This document shows positions 21,383 to 32,075 of a stretch of 64,000 nt of DNA, in pieces; within the stretch, counting starts at the first letter, position 1, and each line of letters starts with the position of its first letter. Both the position numbers and the translations under genes were made by a program. The notes beneath the pieces were generated by a model. The model ran no database searches and was not told the DNA's origin. It saw nothing but the letters and a program-made list of their open reading frames with translations. This DNA comes from Megalobrama amblycephala (taxonomy: Eukaryota > Chordata > Actinopteri > Cypriniformes > Xenocyprididae). The stretch covers positions 19,608,914 through 19,672,913 of the forward strand of contig NC_063052.1 in the NCBI RefSeq assembly GCF_018812025.1. The letters run 5' to 3'.

Positions 21383-22335
21383 TAGGGCTGCCCCCTAATA
21401 GTCGACTAACCATTAGCCGATGAGAAGAGGCTTAGTTAACCAAAATTTTATTAGTCGGTTAGTTGCAGAAAAAAAAAAAAAAAAAAAAAATCCAAAATCA
21501 AGCAGACCATTAACAGCTGGACATCCAGACGCTCGCTTATCACTCATCGACCTCAAATATGGCTTATCACCTGAAACATGCAAGTAGTAGCAACTTTACA
21601 TGCCCGCTCTCTTTAAAGTTAACCTAGAAAAATGTGCGCTATTGAAGTGTTTGTGCATAGTGTGAAAGCTGAATAATAGCACGCTTACTGCATGACAGCT
21701 AACATAGAGGCGCTGATGTGATCACTTGCACTTAAAATTCTCCGTCAGTTTTGGTCATACAGATAAGAGTAATACATCTTTTGAATCAGTGAAGAGTCTG
21801 TTTTTATGTGTGTGCACTCACAATAAGAACAGAATATTGTGATTTTGTAAAATAATGAAAGCAAACAGGGTGCACTTTTTGCTGTCTCTCTCTGTGAACT
21901 TGAGTGGGCCAGAAAAAAAAAAAAAAAAAAATGAAACTTGCCTCACAGACATGAAAAATATATCTATAGAAAGTGAAATATCTACTTTTAAATGAACCAA
22001 TTCAAATGGAAAACAGATATTCTCAGGTTATGTAATTCATATGAAACCTGCATGTAGGTGCGTCCACTTCTGTGGAGATGACGAGTCGGCATCATCAACT
22101 TCATCACTGCAGCCGAAAATACAGAAAATTAGTTTATCAATTAATTATTAAAATGTTAAAGCAATCTCCTTGGTGTTTTTCCCTGATGTATTCATAATTA
22201 TTACTTTTGCTGGTGCGTGTGGCAAGCTTTATGCTTGAGCATTGATTAGGCTATATGTAGGCATTAAAGGCTCTTTATTATGATTAATATGGTTTATTAA
22301 TAAACGTGTGATTAGTCGACTAATTAATTAAAATT
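21383..22335. mobile_element. Non-autonomous hAT-like element, copy 1
   Basis: Left end TAGGGCTGCCCCCTAATAGT leads into CGACTAACCATTAGCCGATG. The right end has GTGTGATTAGTCGACTAAT. The interior from about 21935 to 22335 matches the reverse complement of 44895-45320, for example CTGCAGCCGAAAATACAGAA and TTATTAATAAACGTGTGATT. A transposase is absent. TAGGG starts are typical of hAT elements; no 8-bp duplication could be confirmed. Poly-A runs lie at 21470-21490 and 21914-21931. Confidence 0.6.
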
Positions 22336-24060
22336 AAAACTAATTGATTAAAATTGATTAAAAACAGTTGCTTTACTTAGTACAGTAAAGCAACTATACT
22401 GTACTAAACAGTTTTATTTTATACAAAATATATATTTTACAAAATAATTTGCTCTAACTATACAATTACTTTAAAATCAAAGTCACATGATATCCAAGTA
22501 GTGTTTCAAATTTAATTTAATAGTTAATATCACAAAAATATGAGATTTTGTTTAGGCTCTATGCAAAAAAACATTTTTTTAAAACAAACAAACAAACAAA
22601 CAAACAAACAAACAAACAAACAAACAAACAAACAAACAAACAAACACACACAATATCACAAAATAGTCACCAAATATGGAACCTTGAGTCTCAGACCTTT
22701 TCAAACAATGTTTTTTTTTTTTTTTCTTTTATTTTCAAGATTAGAAAAAGCTTAATATAAAATAGCATAGTAAATTTTGTAATATAAAACATGACAAAAC
22801 CCGCTAGGGGGCGGAGCCCACTAAAAGACTTTAAAGTGCCGTCTCCATGGTAAAGCAATGTCCGGTTTTTACAGGATGAATACAGAGGATTTAAGCTTTC
22901 GAATTATATTTTATAACGATTAATAAAATATGTGATAGGAAAAAAGGCAACAAATGCTAGACTAAGACACTCTTGTCCGCTCCTCAAATACATCAAATAT
23001 TAGCCTTTATATAAAGTGTTTCTTGAGTAAAGAAAATGCTGTATTTATTTAAAGAACAAGTTGTTTATTTTCACTTGCATTGCAAACAAGCAAAGAAGGT
23101 CCAAACTGTGCGGCACTTCATTCAAGATTGAGTTTTGAGGTTTGACTGACAGTTTGAGGACACAATGGAGATACAAAATTCAGTCACAAGCTCTTTTTAA
23201 TATGTTTCATTGGTTAAATATTTGCAAAACCCATAGACAGACGTAAAGGGTGACCGATAATAATGATTTATGAAAAAACTTACAAAATATGGAGATACAA
23301 TGTTTTACTATTAGAGTGAAATAATAATAATTTATAAACAATTAAAAATATATATTTTGCAGTTGAGTCCATTTGTGGAATCAATTCAGTTTGCTCAGTT
23401 TATAAGAAAAAAAAAAAAAAAAAAAGTTTGTTTATAACCACACTTTAAGTTTCTGTTAGCCGGTAAGTAGCCGCTTTTGAATGTTAAAAAATACCAGTGT
23501 TTTTTTTAATTAAAAAACTGACACACTGTGTGATAAAAACATTAACACAAAGCAGACAAACAATAGACAAAATGCATTTGCAATTGCAGATTTAAATAAG
23601 GTCTCTGAGTGGTTCGCTGTTACATCCTTCATATTCTTCTTAGTTATTTTAGTAGTCTTAGTTATTTTAAAGATCCAACTGGTAAACAGCAGGTTGAGGA
23701 GCCCATGTAGTCCATGATAAGTAAATGTTCATTTAGGCCTGGTTGGAAACATAAATGTCCATGGTATGAGAAAATTGCTCAAACTGTGCAAGCTTGGAGG
23801 CAAGAATGGTTTTCAAGGATGTTTTTTTGTAGTTCTATTTGGTGCGGCTTGTGCCACAGAAATTGCACACTTCACCTTTGGTATTAGGCATTAATGTATT
23901 TAATATTTGCTCAAATATCCATTAATAGTGTTCACAGGACCGCATCTTCTCCACTCCAGCTTTCAGACCTCTTATTACGTGTTCCCTTATGTTCTGGTCC
24001 TCTGAAGTTGTGTATGCATATGCGTGTGTCAAGTTGGGAGAGGCTCTATATGTGATATGC
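22336..24060. other. Unassigned AT-rich stretch
   Basis: No gene was recognised. A small hairpin, GTTGCTTTACT-TAGT-ACAGTAAAGCAAC, lies at about 22368-22396. A CAAA microsatellite follows. Poly-T runs at 22711-22725 and poly-A at 23408-23425. Frames at 22540-22760 encode the CAAA repeat (NKQT repeats) and are spurious. Confidence 0.4.
22581..22646. repeat. (CAAA)n microsatellite
   Basis: About 16 uninterrupted CAAA units. Confidence 0.95.
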
Positions 24061-24470
24061 ACTTTTAATGAGCCCTATTAAATCAAGTGGCAGTTCCCCA
24101 CAAGACAAAAAAGAGGGTTGCTTAGTATTTAATAGTTCCACCACAAGCTTACATAAGCCTTTTAATTCTGCTGCGTCTCGCACTCACTTTTCCGGGCAGC
24201 AACAGGAGAGAAGTTTCCCTCGTTTCACAGAGAGGCACGCAACAGCAATTAACGGCTCTCTGGAGTCTTAATTAGTCGACCCAGAGATGTGGGCAATCGA
24301 GGACCACGCTCACGTTGGTCAACAGCCAAACAAAAATAGATAAAGAAAAGAGTAGCAGCTCCAATTAATGGGCAACATCAAATGATCTATGCAGGAATGT
24401 GTGAAGGACTTCACGTGCGAACCTGATGGGTGATATCAGAGCAGCGACAACATGACAGACAGTGACTACA
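24061..24470. other. Candidate conserved non-coding element
   Basis: The stretch has balanced composition, no repeat ends, and several homeodomain-type AT cores (TTTTAATTCTG, GCAATTAACGG, CTTAATTAGTCG, CCAATTAATGG) among GC-richer words. No open frame longer than 67 codons fits. It looks like deeply conserved vertebrate non-coding DNA, but this is an impression that only alignment to other fish could confirm. Confidence 0.3.
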
Positions 24471-26464
24471 GTCACTACGGCTGCTGTAGTTACAATGATT
24501 GTATTGTATAGTTATTCTGGTGCAACTTCACACGGTCAGCAAGGTGCATGGAATAAATACAAAGCTATTTTTAGACAATACCAGCAACACTTGTGACATC
24601 AAGGGGTTAGAATAAACAAATATGGAGCTGAATGAGTAATGTTTTATTTTGCCAATGTGTTTCGGTGCACAGGCCTTCATCAGGGCTAAAAGATGACAGT
24701 TGTTACTTTTTTCTGTGTTGTCTTTTTTCAGTGTTGAGTATAAGCAAACCATTGGTAGTTACAAAGATTGTGCCACTGATTGTTATGGTGATGACAATTG
24801 CTCTACAGACGGTTGCGCTAATGACAATGTGTTGTCATGGAAACAGTAATGTTAATGACTGATTGTGAGATTGCTAGTGGTGGGGATAGGCATAACCTGA
24901 GCAGTATCATCTATGTTGGGTGTAGTAGTGTCTCTTGAACCCTTGAAACTTCAGGACTTTAATGGTTAAATGGTTAACTGGTTAGCATGGTCCAGTTAGC
25001 CCTGATGGTAGATGCTGTAACTACACCATTATAGGGGAAAAAAAATTAATTGATTCTAAAGTAGCTGTGTCATGATAAAATATGGAAATATGGATTTTTC
25101 CTCTGCTGTCTTTGACATCACAGCTCAGGATAGACACTAGTGAAGAGTTTGCAAGAGTTTGCCATAAACCAGTCGGTGTTGCCATGATGCAATTTTGATG
25201 CATCTCCAGAGTCCTAAAACCAAAATCCCTTTCAAGGAAAGTCTGTTCACTAAGCAGCCATATTTGCAATGCCTCTGGCTAGCTATTTTTGGCATCCAGT
25301 CAAGCTCTGTCTATTTAAATGGGGAAATCCTGAAATCTCAAAAAATAAAATAGCAACAAAATCTGACATGAACTGTCAAATGTTGTTTCTTATGCTGAAA
25401 TAACATATAAAAAAGCTTATATTTCAGGCTGAACCAGCCAATGTGCATGTGCGGTCCTAAGCGTGTGTCTCAGGACACTGACTGTTTCTTTAAAAACTGG
25501 AGCTTTTAACAGCAGCTGCAGTGATGCGATGACTTTACCAATGGCTGACTGGTTTTTATTTAGAAGGCAGGACTTTTTCCACCATATTTAACGTTGCCCT
25601 TTCACCCATTCATAGTAATATGAGTGCACCATCTTGGTATATCTAAAGTCTTTGCTAAAACCCAGAAACAAGGTTTCCAGAAACATTTTCAACACCTTTT
25701 GTCAACACCTTCAACACCTTTTGTCACCCCAATGTCAATGGGTTTTTTGAATAAATGCCTAAAATAATGTCTGTGTTTTATACAAGGTCCAGATATCTTC
25801 ATGTTTTATAAGCCATAAATACAACAGTAATAGCCCACTCATGATTTTTTAAAAAGCTTTTATGTCTTGAAAAAGGCAGTGGCTGAGAAGAGACTACATA
25901 GGACTACAGAGGTTATCGGGGACATTAAACATCATCACGCGAACAGGTGAACTCATCTACACATTAGTCCGCTTTTAGAGCCTCGTTATAATCGCGTTTT
26001 TGCAAACTATTCTAACTCAAACTTTCCAACTTGTAGATTTAAAATAAAATGAAAGATGTATCTTCAATAGTATATAATAATTTTTTTTAAAAGCAGGGTT
26101 GTCCACACACACACACACACAAAAAAAAAAGTAGACAGTGACTCTTTGTAAACTTTATTCGATGCGAGTGACGTATGCTCCAATACAACCATTATTTAAG
26201 CCGTTACCACCCCGTTGTTGATAGTGCATGAGTGGAGGTGAGACCAAAATGTGCTTTATGTGTTTAAACAGACACTCTGTGCTAATTCGGACAGATACAA
26301 AACAATAACAAAACCTCTGGGCAGGGCTCGACAGTAAGGACTACCCAATGGCCCGGGACCAGCGTGAATGACGCCTGGGACAGTGACAGTTCTGTCAACT
26401 GTCGGGTCAGTACTGCATCGTCACAAAAGTTTATTATTTGCACGTTTTTTTATGCCTTGACAAT
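24471..26464. other. Unassigned stretch
   Basis: No gene was recognised. It contains a short AC microsatellite at 26102-26121 followed by A10. At about 26327 the string GCAGGGCTCGACAGTAA resembles the start of a hAT-type MITE, but no matching right end was found. Confidence 0.4.
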
Positions 26465-26468
26465 TTAA

Positions 26469-28088
26469 AGGTGCCCTAGAATTGAAAATTGAATTTACCT
26501 CGGAATAGTTAGATAATTAGAGTTCTGTACATGGAAATGACATACAGTGAGTATCAAACACCATTGTTTCCTTCTTCTTATGTAAATTAGATTTTTGCAA
26601 AAGACCTCTGAAGAACAGGCGAATCTCAACATAACACCAACTGTGACGCAACAGTTGGGATCATTAAAGGTCCCGTTCTTCGTGATCCCATGTTTCAAAC
26701 TTTAGTTAGTGTGTAATGTTGTTGTTAGAGTATAAATAAAATCTGTACAATTTTAAAGCTCAAAGTTCAATGCCAAGCTAGATATTTTATTTAACAGAAG
26801 TCGCCTACATCGAACGGCCAGTTTGGACTACATCCCTCTACTTCCTTCTTTAATGACGTCACTAAAACAGTTTTTTGACTAACCTCCGCCCACAGGAATA
26901 CACAAGAGTTGCGTTTGTAGAGTGTGTTTGTCGCCACGTCGTCGAAACGCTGTTATTTTCATCCCGCAGTCCAATCACCGGGTCTGATTCCGGCTCAAAT
27001 TGATAGGGTAAAATTAAAGACATGTTTACAGTAACACTGAGCACTTTTCCGGGCACGGTGCGCTCAGAGCTGTCGAATCACAACACAGGAACCGCTGGCA
27101 CAATCAGAACTCGTTACGTATTTCTGAAGGAGGGACTTCATAGAACAAGGAAGTCATCAGCCTGTTTTTATGACAGTGGAAACAGCGGTATACAGATAAG
27201 TAAATTATGTGAAAAATATTGTGTTTTTTTACACGTGAAACATGAACACATGTTATATTGCACACTATAAACACAATCAAAGCTTCAAAAAACCACGAAA
27301 AACAGGACCTTTAATATGTACGCCCCCAACTTTTACATATACCAGTCCATGTTCAAGGCATTAGACAAGCCAGTATTAAAGTCTGGAGCTGCGCACAGCC
27401 GAATCAACAGACTTTATGCAGGTAAGCAAGCAAGGACAATACCGAAAAATGGCAGATGGAGCAATAATAACTGACATGATCCATGATATCATGATATATT
27501 TAGTGATATTTGTAAATTGTCTTTCTAAATGTTTCATTAACATGTTGCTAATGTACTGTTAAATGTGGTTAAAGTTACCATTGTTTCTTACTGTATTCAC
27601 AGAGACCAAAGCCATGTCGTTATTTTCATTATTAAACACTTGCAGTCTGTATAATTCATAAACACAACTTCATTCTTCATAAATCTCTCCAACAGTGTGT
27701 AATGTTAGAATTAGCCCCGTTAGCCACAGCATTACTATCAAACTCATTCAGAATCAAATGTAAACATCCAAATAAATACTATACTTACATGATCTGATAT
27801 GCTGCATGACGAACACTTTGTAAAGATCCATTTTGAGGCTTATATTAGCTATGTGAACTTTGTTTATGCAATGTATTGTAGAGTTGCGAGCTTGGGGACG
27901 GGGAGTGCGAGCATTTAAAGGGGACACGCACAGAATCGGTGCATTTTTAATTATGCCCCAAAATAGGCAGTTACAAAAATTGAATAATAAAAAATCTATG
28001 GGGTATTTTGAGCTGAAACTTCACAGACACATTCAGGGGACACCTTAGACTTATATTACATATTGTGAAAAAGGGTTCTAGGGCACCT
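26469..28088. mobile_element. TTAA-flanked MITE, family B, interrupted copy
   Basis: TTAA at 26465-26468 precedes AGGTGCCCTAGAATTG. The right end, TTCTAGGGCACCT, precedes TTAA at 28089-28092. Perfect inverted ends of 13 bp. It is colinear with 9066-9999 except for the 643-bp insertion at 26668-27310. Non-coding. Confidence 0.88.
26668..27310. mobile_element. TTAA-flanked MITE nested in family B (AGGTCC ends)
   Basis: The 643-bp element lies between TTAA at 26664-26667 and 27311-27314. Ends are inverted: AGGTCCCGTTCTTCGTG and CACGAAAAACAGGACCT. The sister copy at about 9250-9260 reads CATTAATATG with a single TTAA, giving the empty site. An 82-codon frame (27022-27270) has no motif. Confidence 0.9.
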
Positions 28089-28196
28089 TTAATCATTCAA
28101 GCGCAAGAAGACGTGAAAGAGAACTCATGCGCTGTGTGAAGTTTTCTGTGAGCACTGTGCAAAAAACCCGAATCACACACAAGGAAAGCTGCATTA

Positions 28197-28772
28197 AGGC
28201 TGATTTATACTTGATGTGTCTGCAAGTTCGCTTGGGTGCACATGGCAAAAACGTCATCGCGGCACTGGCGGAAGTGTGCATTGAGTGCGTGCAACCCGTT
28301 TCGCATGGCGGTGTGCACAGCATTTTTTGTAACTTTCCGTGCAGCTCTGCTTCCAAAGATGCATGACTTCGAGGCGAATCTGGCAGAGCATGTACATCTG
28401 TACCAGCACCCAGTTTGCGCTTGTCTAAATGAATTACTTACATTTATAAAATGAGCGTACAATAGAAATAAGCCCTTTTAATGAAGACAAAGGTCCATGA
28501 TTAATAAAATGTTCACAGAATTAAATTCTGTTAACTTTTTCAATGTTTGGTGAAGTGTACTAAAGCAAACATCATCACTTGTGTGCCTTACTATTTCTCA
28601 CCACTGATTCCTGATGGTTTAGGGGACAATTATTCTGAGTCGCCCCTTGTTGTTTCAAAGAATAGTACAACGGCGAATGTGTAAAGTATAAATGCCTTGT
28701 CCACTTGGCATGGTGCGCGTACAGTCAGTGGAGGCTCCTGCTGCGGAGCCAGACGAAAGTATAAATCAGGAT
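28197..28772. mobile_element. MITE with TTA flanks (GGCTGATTTATACTT ends)
   Basis: Left end AGGCTGATTTATACTTGATG and right end AAGTATAAATCAGGAT are inverted over about 16 bp, flanked by TTA at 28194-28196 and 28773-28775. Three-base TWA duplications suggest PIF/Harbinger, which is inference. The overlapping frames of 72-87 codons at 28093-28462 arise from the GC-richer interior and show no domain. Confidence 0.65.
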
Positions 28773-28849
28773 TTAGACAGCGCGTGAATACTAAATTAAG
28801 TTTAAATGGACAAATTCACTCAAAAATTGTCAACATGCCCGTCTTGGCA

Positions 28850-29645
28850 AATTTTCAGGGTGTGGGTTGAGGGATGAGGCGAGGATGCAGATAATGGGCT
28901 TTTATTAATCATTAAAAAAAAAACACTACCTTTTTAGGGGGGAAACAGGACTGGCAGTTTGACTTGACAACACACAAAGGGAATAGTCAATGGGAAAACA
29001 TGCGACAGCGATTTGGCACAGGACTGTAAACACAAGGAGAATAAATATGGAGCAAACAAGGCAGGTAATGAGGGAGGACAGGTGGGGCAAATGAACCAAT
29101 AATCAGGTAACAAGATGGGTGGGGTCAAGACAATAGACATGAGAGCACATGGCACAAAGAAACACATGACAAGCCATGTGCTCAAACAAAACATGACAGA
29201 AAACACAAGCACATGGCCAGCAAAACAAATCACCAGCCATGTGCTCAAACAAAACAAGACACGAACACGCAGTTAATGAGAACACTCATAAGCCATGTGT
29301 TCACACAAAACATGGTGACATGAAAGCTCGCAGCCAATGAAAAACACAAGCTGTGTGTTACACAGCACAAGACAAAACATAACATGCAAGCACACGGCTG
29401 ATGTAAACACAAACCGCATGCTGCACAGGACACAACACACAATAACACACGTGGACACGCCACGGAGTGCACAGCCCGAGAGCGCGCGGCCCGAGCTCAC
29501 ACAACAAAACAGAGCCTACGAGAATGAGCAAACGCTCATTCCGTGCACTCACAACTGAAGACACACACATGTAGCATGAATGCTCGAATCCCGACACAGA
29601 ACCGAAACCAAACTAGACCAAAGTGTCAGGATCCGAACATCACAT
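28850..29645. repeat. LTR-like unit with degenerate ~60-bp tandem repeats
   Basis: Three consecutive units contain AGCCATGTGCTCAAACAAAA (near 29172 and 29235, and with changes near 29292), giving a period of about 57-63 bp, with weaker copies to about 29420. The preceding 28855-29100 has GGCAGG/ACAGG-type words similar in style to the LTR units at 16572 and 62201. Several frames of 60-107 codons follow the repeat and are not protein-like. Confidence 0.5.
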
Positions 29646-29688
29646 CCCACAAACAAGACCACTCACTTATATATAAGTATATATATAA

Positions 29689-29691
<3 letters not shown>

Positions 29692-29762
<71 letters not shown>
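29692..29762. repeat. (TA)n microsatellite
   Basis: About 35 uninterrupted AT/TA units, followed by a CA-rich flank. Confidence 0.97.
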
Positions 29763-29772
<10 letters not shown>

Positions 29773-29776
29773 TATA

Positions 29777-30385
29777 CACAGTTGCAAGAAAAAGCATGTG
29801 AACCATCTGTAAAAGAATCTGTGAAAATGTGAATAATTTTAACAAAATAAGAGAGATCATACAAAATGCATGTTATTTTTTATTTAGTACTGTCCTGAGT
29901 AAGATATTTTACATAAAATATGTCACCCCCCAGCTCTTAATGCATCGTGTTTCCTTCTGGAGCATCAGTGAATGTTTGAACCTTTTTTAATAGTTGTGTT
30001 TGAGTCCATCAAATTTCCTCAGTGTGAAAATACGGATCTCAAAATCATTCAGTCACTGCTGTAAAGGGTTCAAATATGCAAAAGATGCTGGAAAACTGAA
30101 GAATCTGCAAGACCTGGAGGATTTTTCTGAAGAACATTGGGCAGTCTAACTGCTCAGAACAAACAAGGGATTCATGAACAACCATCACAAAAAACAAACA
30201 AACAAACAAACAAACAACAACAACAACAACAACAAAAAAAACAGCTGTGGATCATCCAGGTAACCACACACAGTATTAAGAACCAGTGGTTCACAAACTT
30301 TTGAACTGGGTCATTTTAATAAAGTCAGCTATTTTTTTTTTGTCTTATGGATTATATGTAAACATCTTTTATGTAAAATATCTTC
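29777..30385. mobile_element. Truncated Tc1-derived MITE (CAGTTGCAAGAAAAAG end)
   Basis: The left end, CAGTTGCAAGAAAAAGCATG, follows a TA. Its subterminal block with TTAGTACTGTCCTGAGTAAG and ATATTTTACATAAAA is mirrored at about 30352-30385 by TTTTATGTAAAATATCTT, after which the expected remainder of the right end is missing. Inside lie a mixed AAAC/AAC microsatellite (30187-30240) and CAAGACCTGGAGGATTTTTC. Non-coding. Confidence 0.6.
30187..30241. repeat. (AAAC)n(AAC)n microsatellite
   Basis: Six AAAC units run into about six AAC units and an A run. Confidence 0.95.
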
Positions 30386-32009
30386 CACAAAAGAGGATTT
30401 TAAAGACACTTCATTGTTTTTATTTGTTTACACACTCGTGCCGTTGAACTTTTGTATAAACGCAATATCACACTTGTAGCTGTGCGATATGGCTGTATAT
30501 CAGCACACTTTTGATCTTTAATTCATAAAATTAGCAAAAATCTAACCTTTCATTGAAGGAAAAGAATTGGAAGTGGGGGGAAATCACATTATGAAATAAA
30601 TGTTTTTCTCCAAAACACGTTGGCCACAATTATTGGCACCCTTTTATTCAATACTTTTTGCAACCTCCTTTTGCAAAAATAACAGCTCTGAGTCTTCACC
30701 TATAATGCCTGATGAGTTTGGAGAACACCTGACAAGAGATCAGAGACCATTCCTTCACACCGAATCTCTACAGATCCTTCAGATTCCCAGCTCCTTGTTG
30801 GTGCTTCTCTTCAGTTCACTCCACTCATTTTCTTTAGGGTTCAGGTCAGGGGACTGGGATGGCCATGGCAGAAGCTTAATTTTGAGCTCAGTGACACATT
30901 TTTGTGTTGGTTTTGATGTTTGTTTTGGATCATTGTCCTGATTGAAGATCCAACCACGGCCCATTATTGGATTTCTAGCAGAAGAGGTTAGGTTTTGATT
31001 TTTTATCTGTTGGTATTTGATAGAATCCGTGATACCAAGTATCTGAACAAGATGTTTAGGACCTCCAGCAGAAAAATAGGCCCACAACATTAAAGATCCA
31101 GCAGTATATTTAACTGTGGGCATGGGGTACTTTTCATCCATGTGTGCACCAAACCCATCTGGTGGGTTTGCTGCCAAAAAGCTCTTTTTTTAGTTTCATC
31201 TGACCATAGAAGCCGGTCCTGTTTGAAGTTCCAGTCTTTTCTTACAACTGAATATGCTGGACATTGTTTCTAGATGAGAGCAGAGTACTTTTCTTGTAAC
31301 CCTCCCAAACATCTTGTGGGGATGTAGGTGCTGTTTGATCATTTTTTTTAGGCTTTCTGAGACTCAAGACTCAACTAATCATTGCAATTGCTGTGATTCT
31401 TGTAGAGTCTTTGGCCATTCAAACTTCCCTCTTGCCACACATTACCACACGTCCTCTTCCAGGCAGATTTGTAACATCTTTAGTTGATTGGAACTTCATA
31501 ATTATTGCCCTGATAGTGGAAATGGGGATTTTCAATGCTTTAGATATTTCCTTACAGCCATTTTCTATTTTGTGAAGCTCAACAATCTTTTGCTGCACAT
31601 CAGAACTATATTCTTTGGTTTTTCTCATTGTGATGAATGATTAAGGGAATTTGGCCTTTGTGTTTCCTCATGTTTATATTCCTGTGGAACAGGAAGTCAT
31701 GGCTGGACAATTTCATGTTCATGATCACCCTGGTGTGCTAAATTTTTTAAAATATGACTGGGAATATACTTCAAAGATATTTTACTCATAAAAAATTCTA
31801 GGGGTGCCATTAATTGTTGCCAGCGTGTTTTGGAGAAAAACATTTATTTCATAATGTGATTTTCCCCCCACTTTCAATTCTTTTCCTTCAATGAAAGGTT
31901 AGATTTTTGCTAATTTTATGAATTAAATATCAAAAGGATAAACAATGCAGATTTATTTTTATAGTCATCTTTGATCATATTTACCAAGTGTGCCAATAAT
32001 TCTGACCAC

Positions 32010-32012
<3 letters not shown>
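30352..32012 (-). mobile_element. Tc1-like transposon, second family, copy 1
   Basis: The right end, CCAATAATTCTGACCACCAC, abuts a TA tract. Inverted subterminal blocks with CTAACCTTTCATTGAAGGAA and ATTATGAAATAAATGTTTTT occur at 30540-30620 and, complemented, at 31840-31910. The outer left end is missing: from about 30510 leftwards the inverted repeat gives way to about 150 bp of other sequence, which copy 2 (58812-60238) shares. A decayed DD34E transposase lies on the minus strand. Confidence 0.8.
30648..31628 (-). pseudogene. Tc1-like DD34E transposase, broken
   Basis: The reading starts at 31628 with MRKTKEYSSDVQQKIVELHK, a helix-turn-helix DNA-binding region (open to 31419). WSDETK (first Asp) is visible around 31192-31210 in another frame. 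30779-31177 encodes a catalytic portion with FNQDNDPKQTSK (second Asp) and SPDLNPKENEW, Glu 34 residues later. The span of 981 bp fits a full Tc1 transposase (about 327 codons), but at least two frame changes and stops disable it. Compared with the usual SPDLNPIE, Ile is replaced by Lys. Confidence 0.85.

Positions 32013-32072
<60 letters not shown>
32013..32072. repeat. (TA)n microsatellite at a Tc1 terminus
   Basis: Thirty TA units begin exactly at the TA expected as target duplication of the Tc1 element ending at 32012, and are followed by GTGGTCAC, an inverted echo of the terminus. Confidence 0.95.

Positions 32073-32075
<3 letters not shown>

Noticed and set aside
22540..22760. Asn-Lys-Gln-Thr repeat frames
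   Set aside because: Direct translation of a CAAA microsatellite.
29100..29430. CRISPR-like array
   Set aside because: Repeats are degenerate, spacing is variable, the setting is vertebrate and no cas genes exist.
29543..29864. Ile-Tyr repeat frames on both strands
   Set aside because: Direct translation of a TA microsatellite.
30600..30941. Plus-strand 113-codon frame
   Set aside because: It lies opposite the decayed Tc1 transposase and is its antisense shadow; the same holds for 59125-59448.
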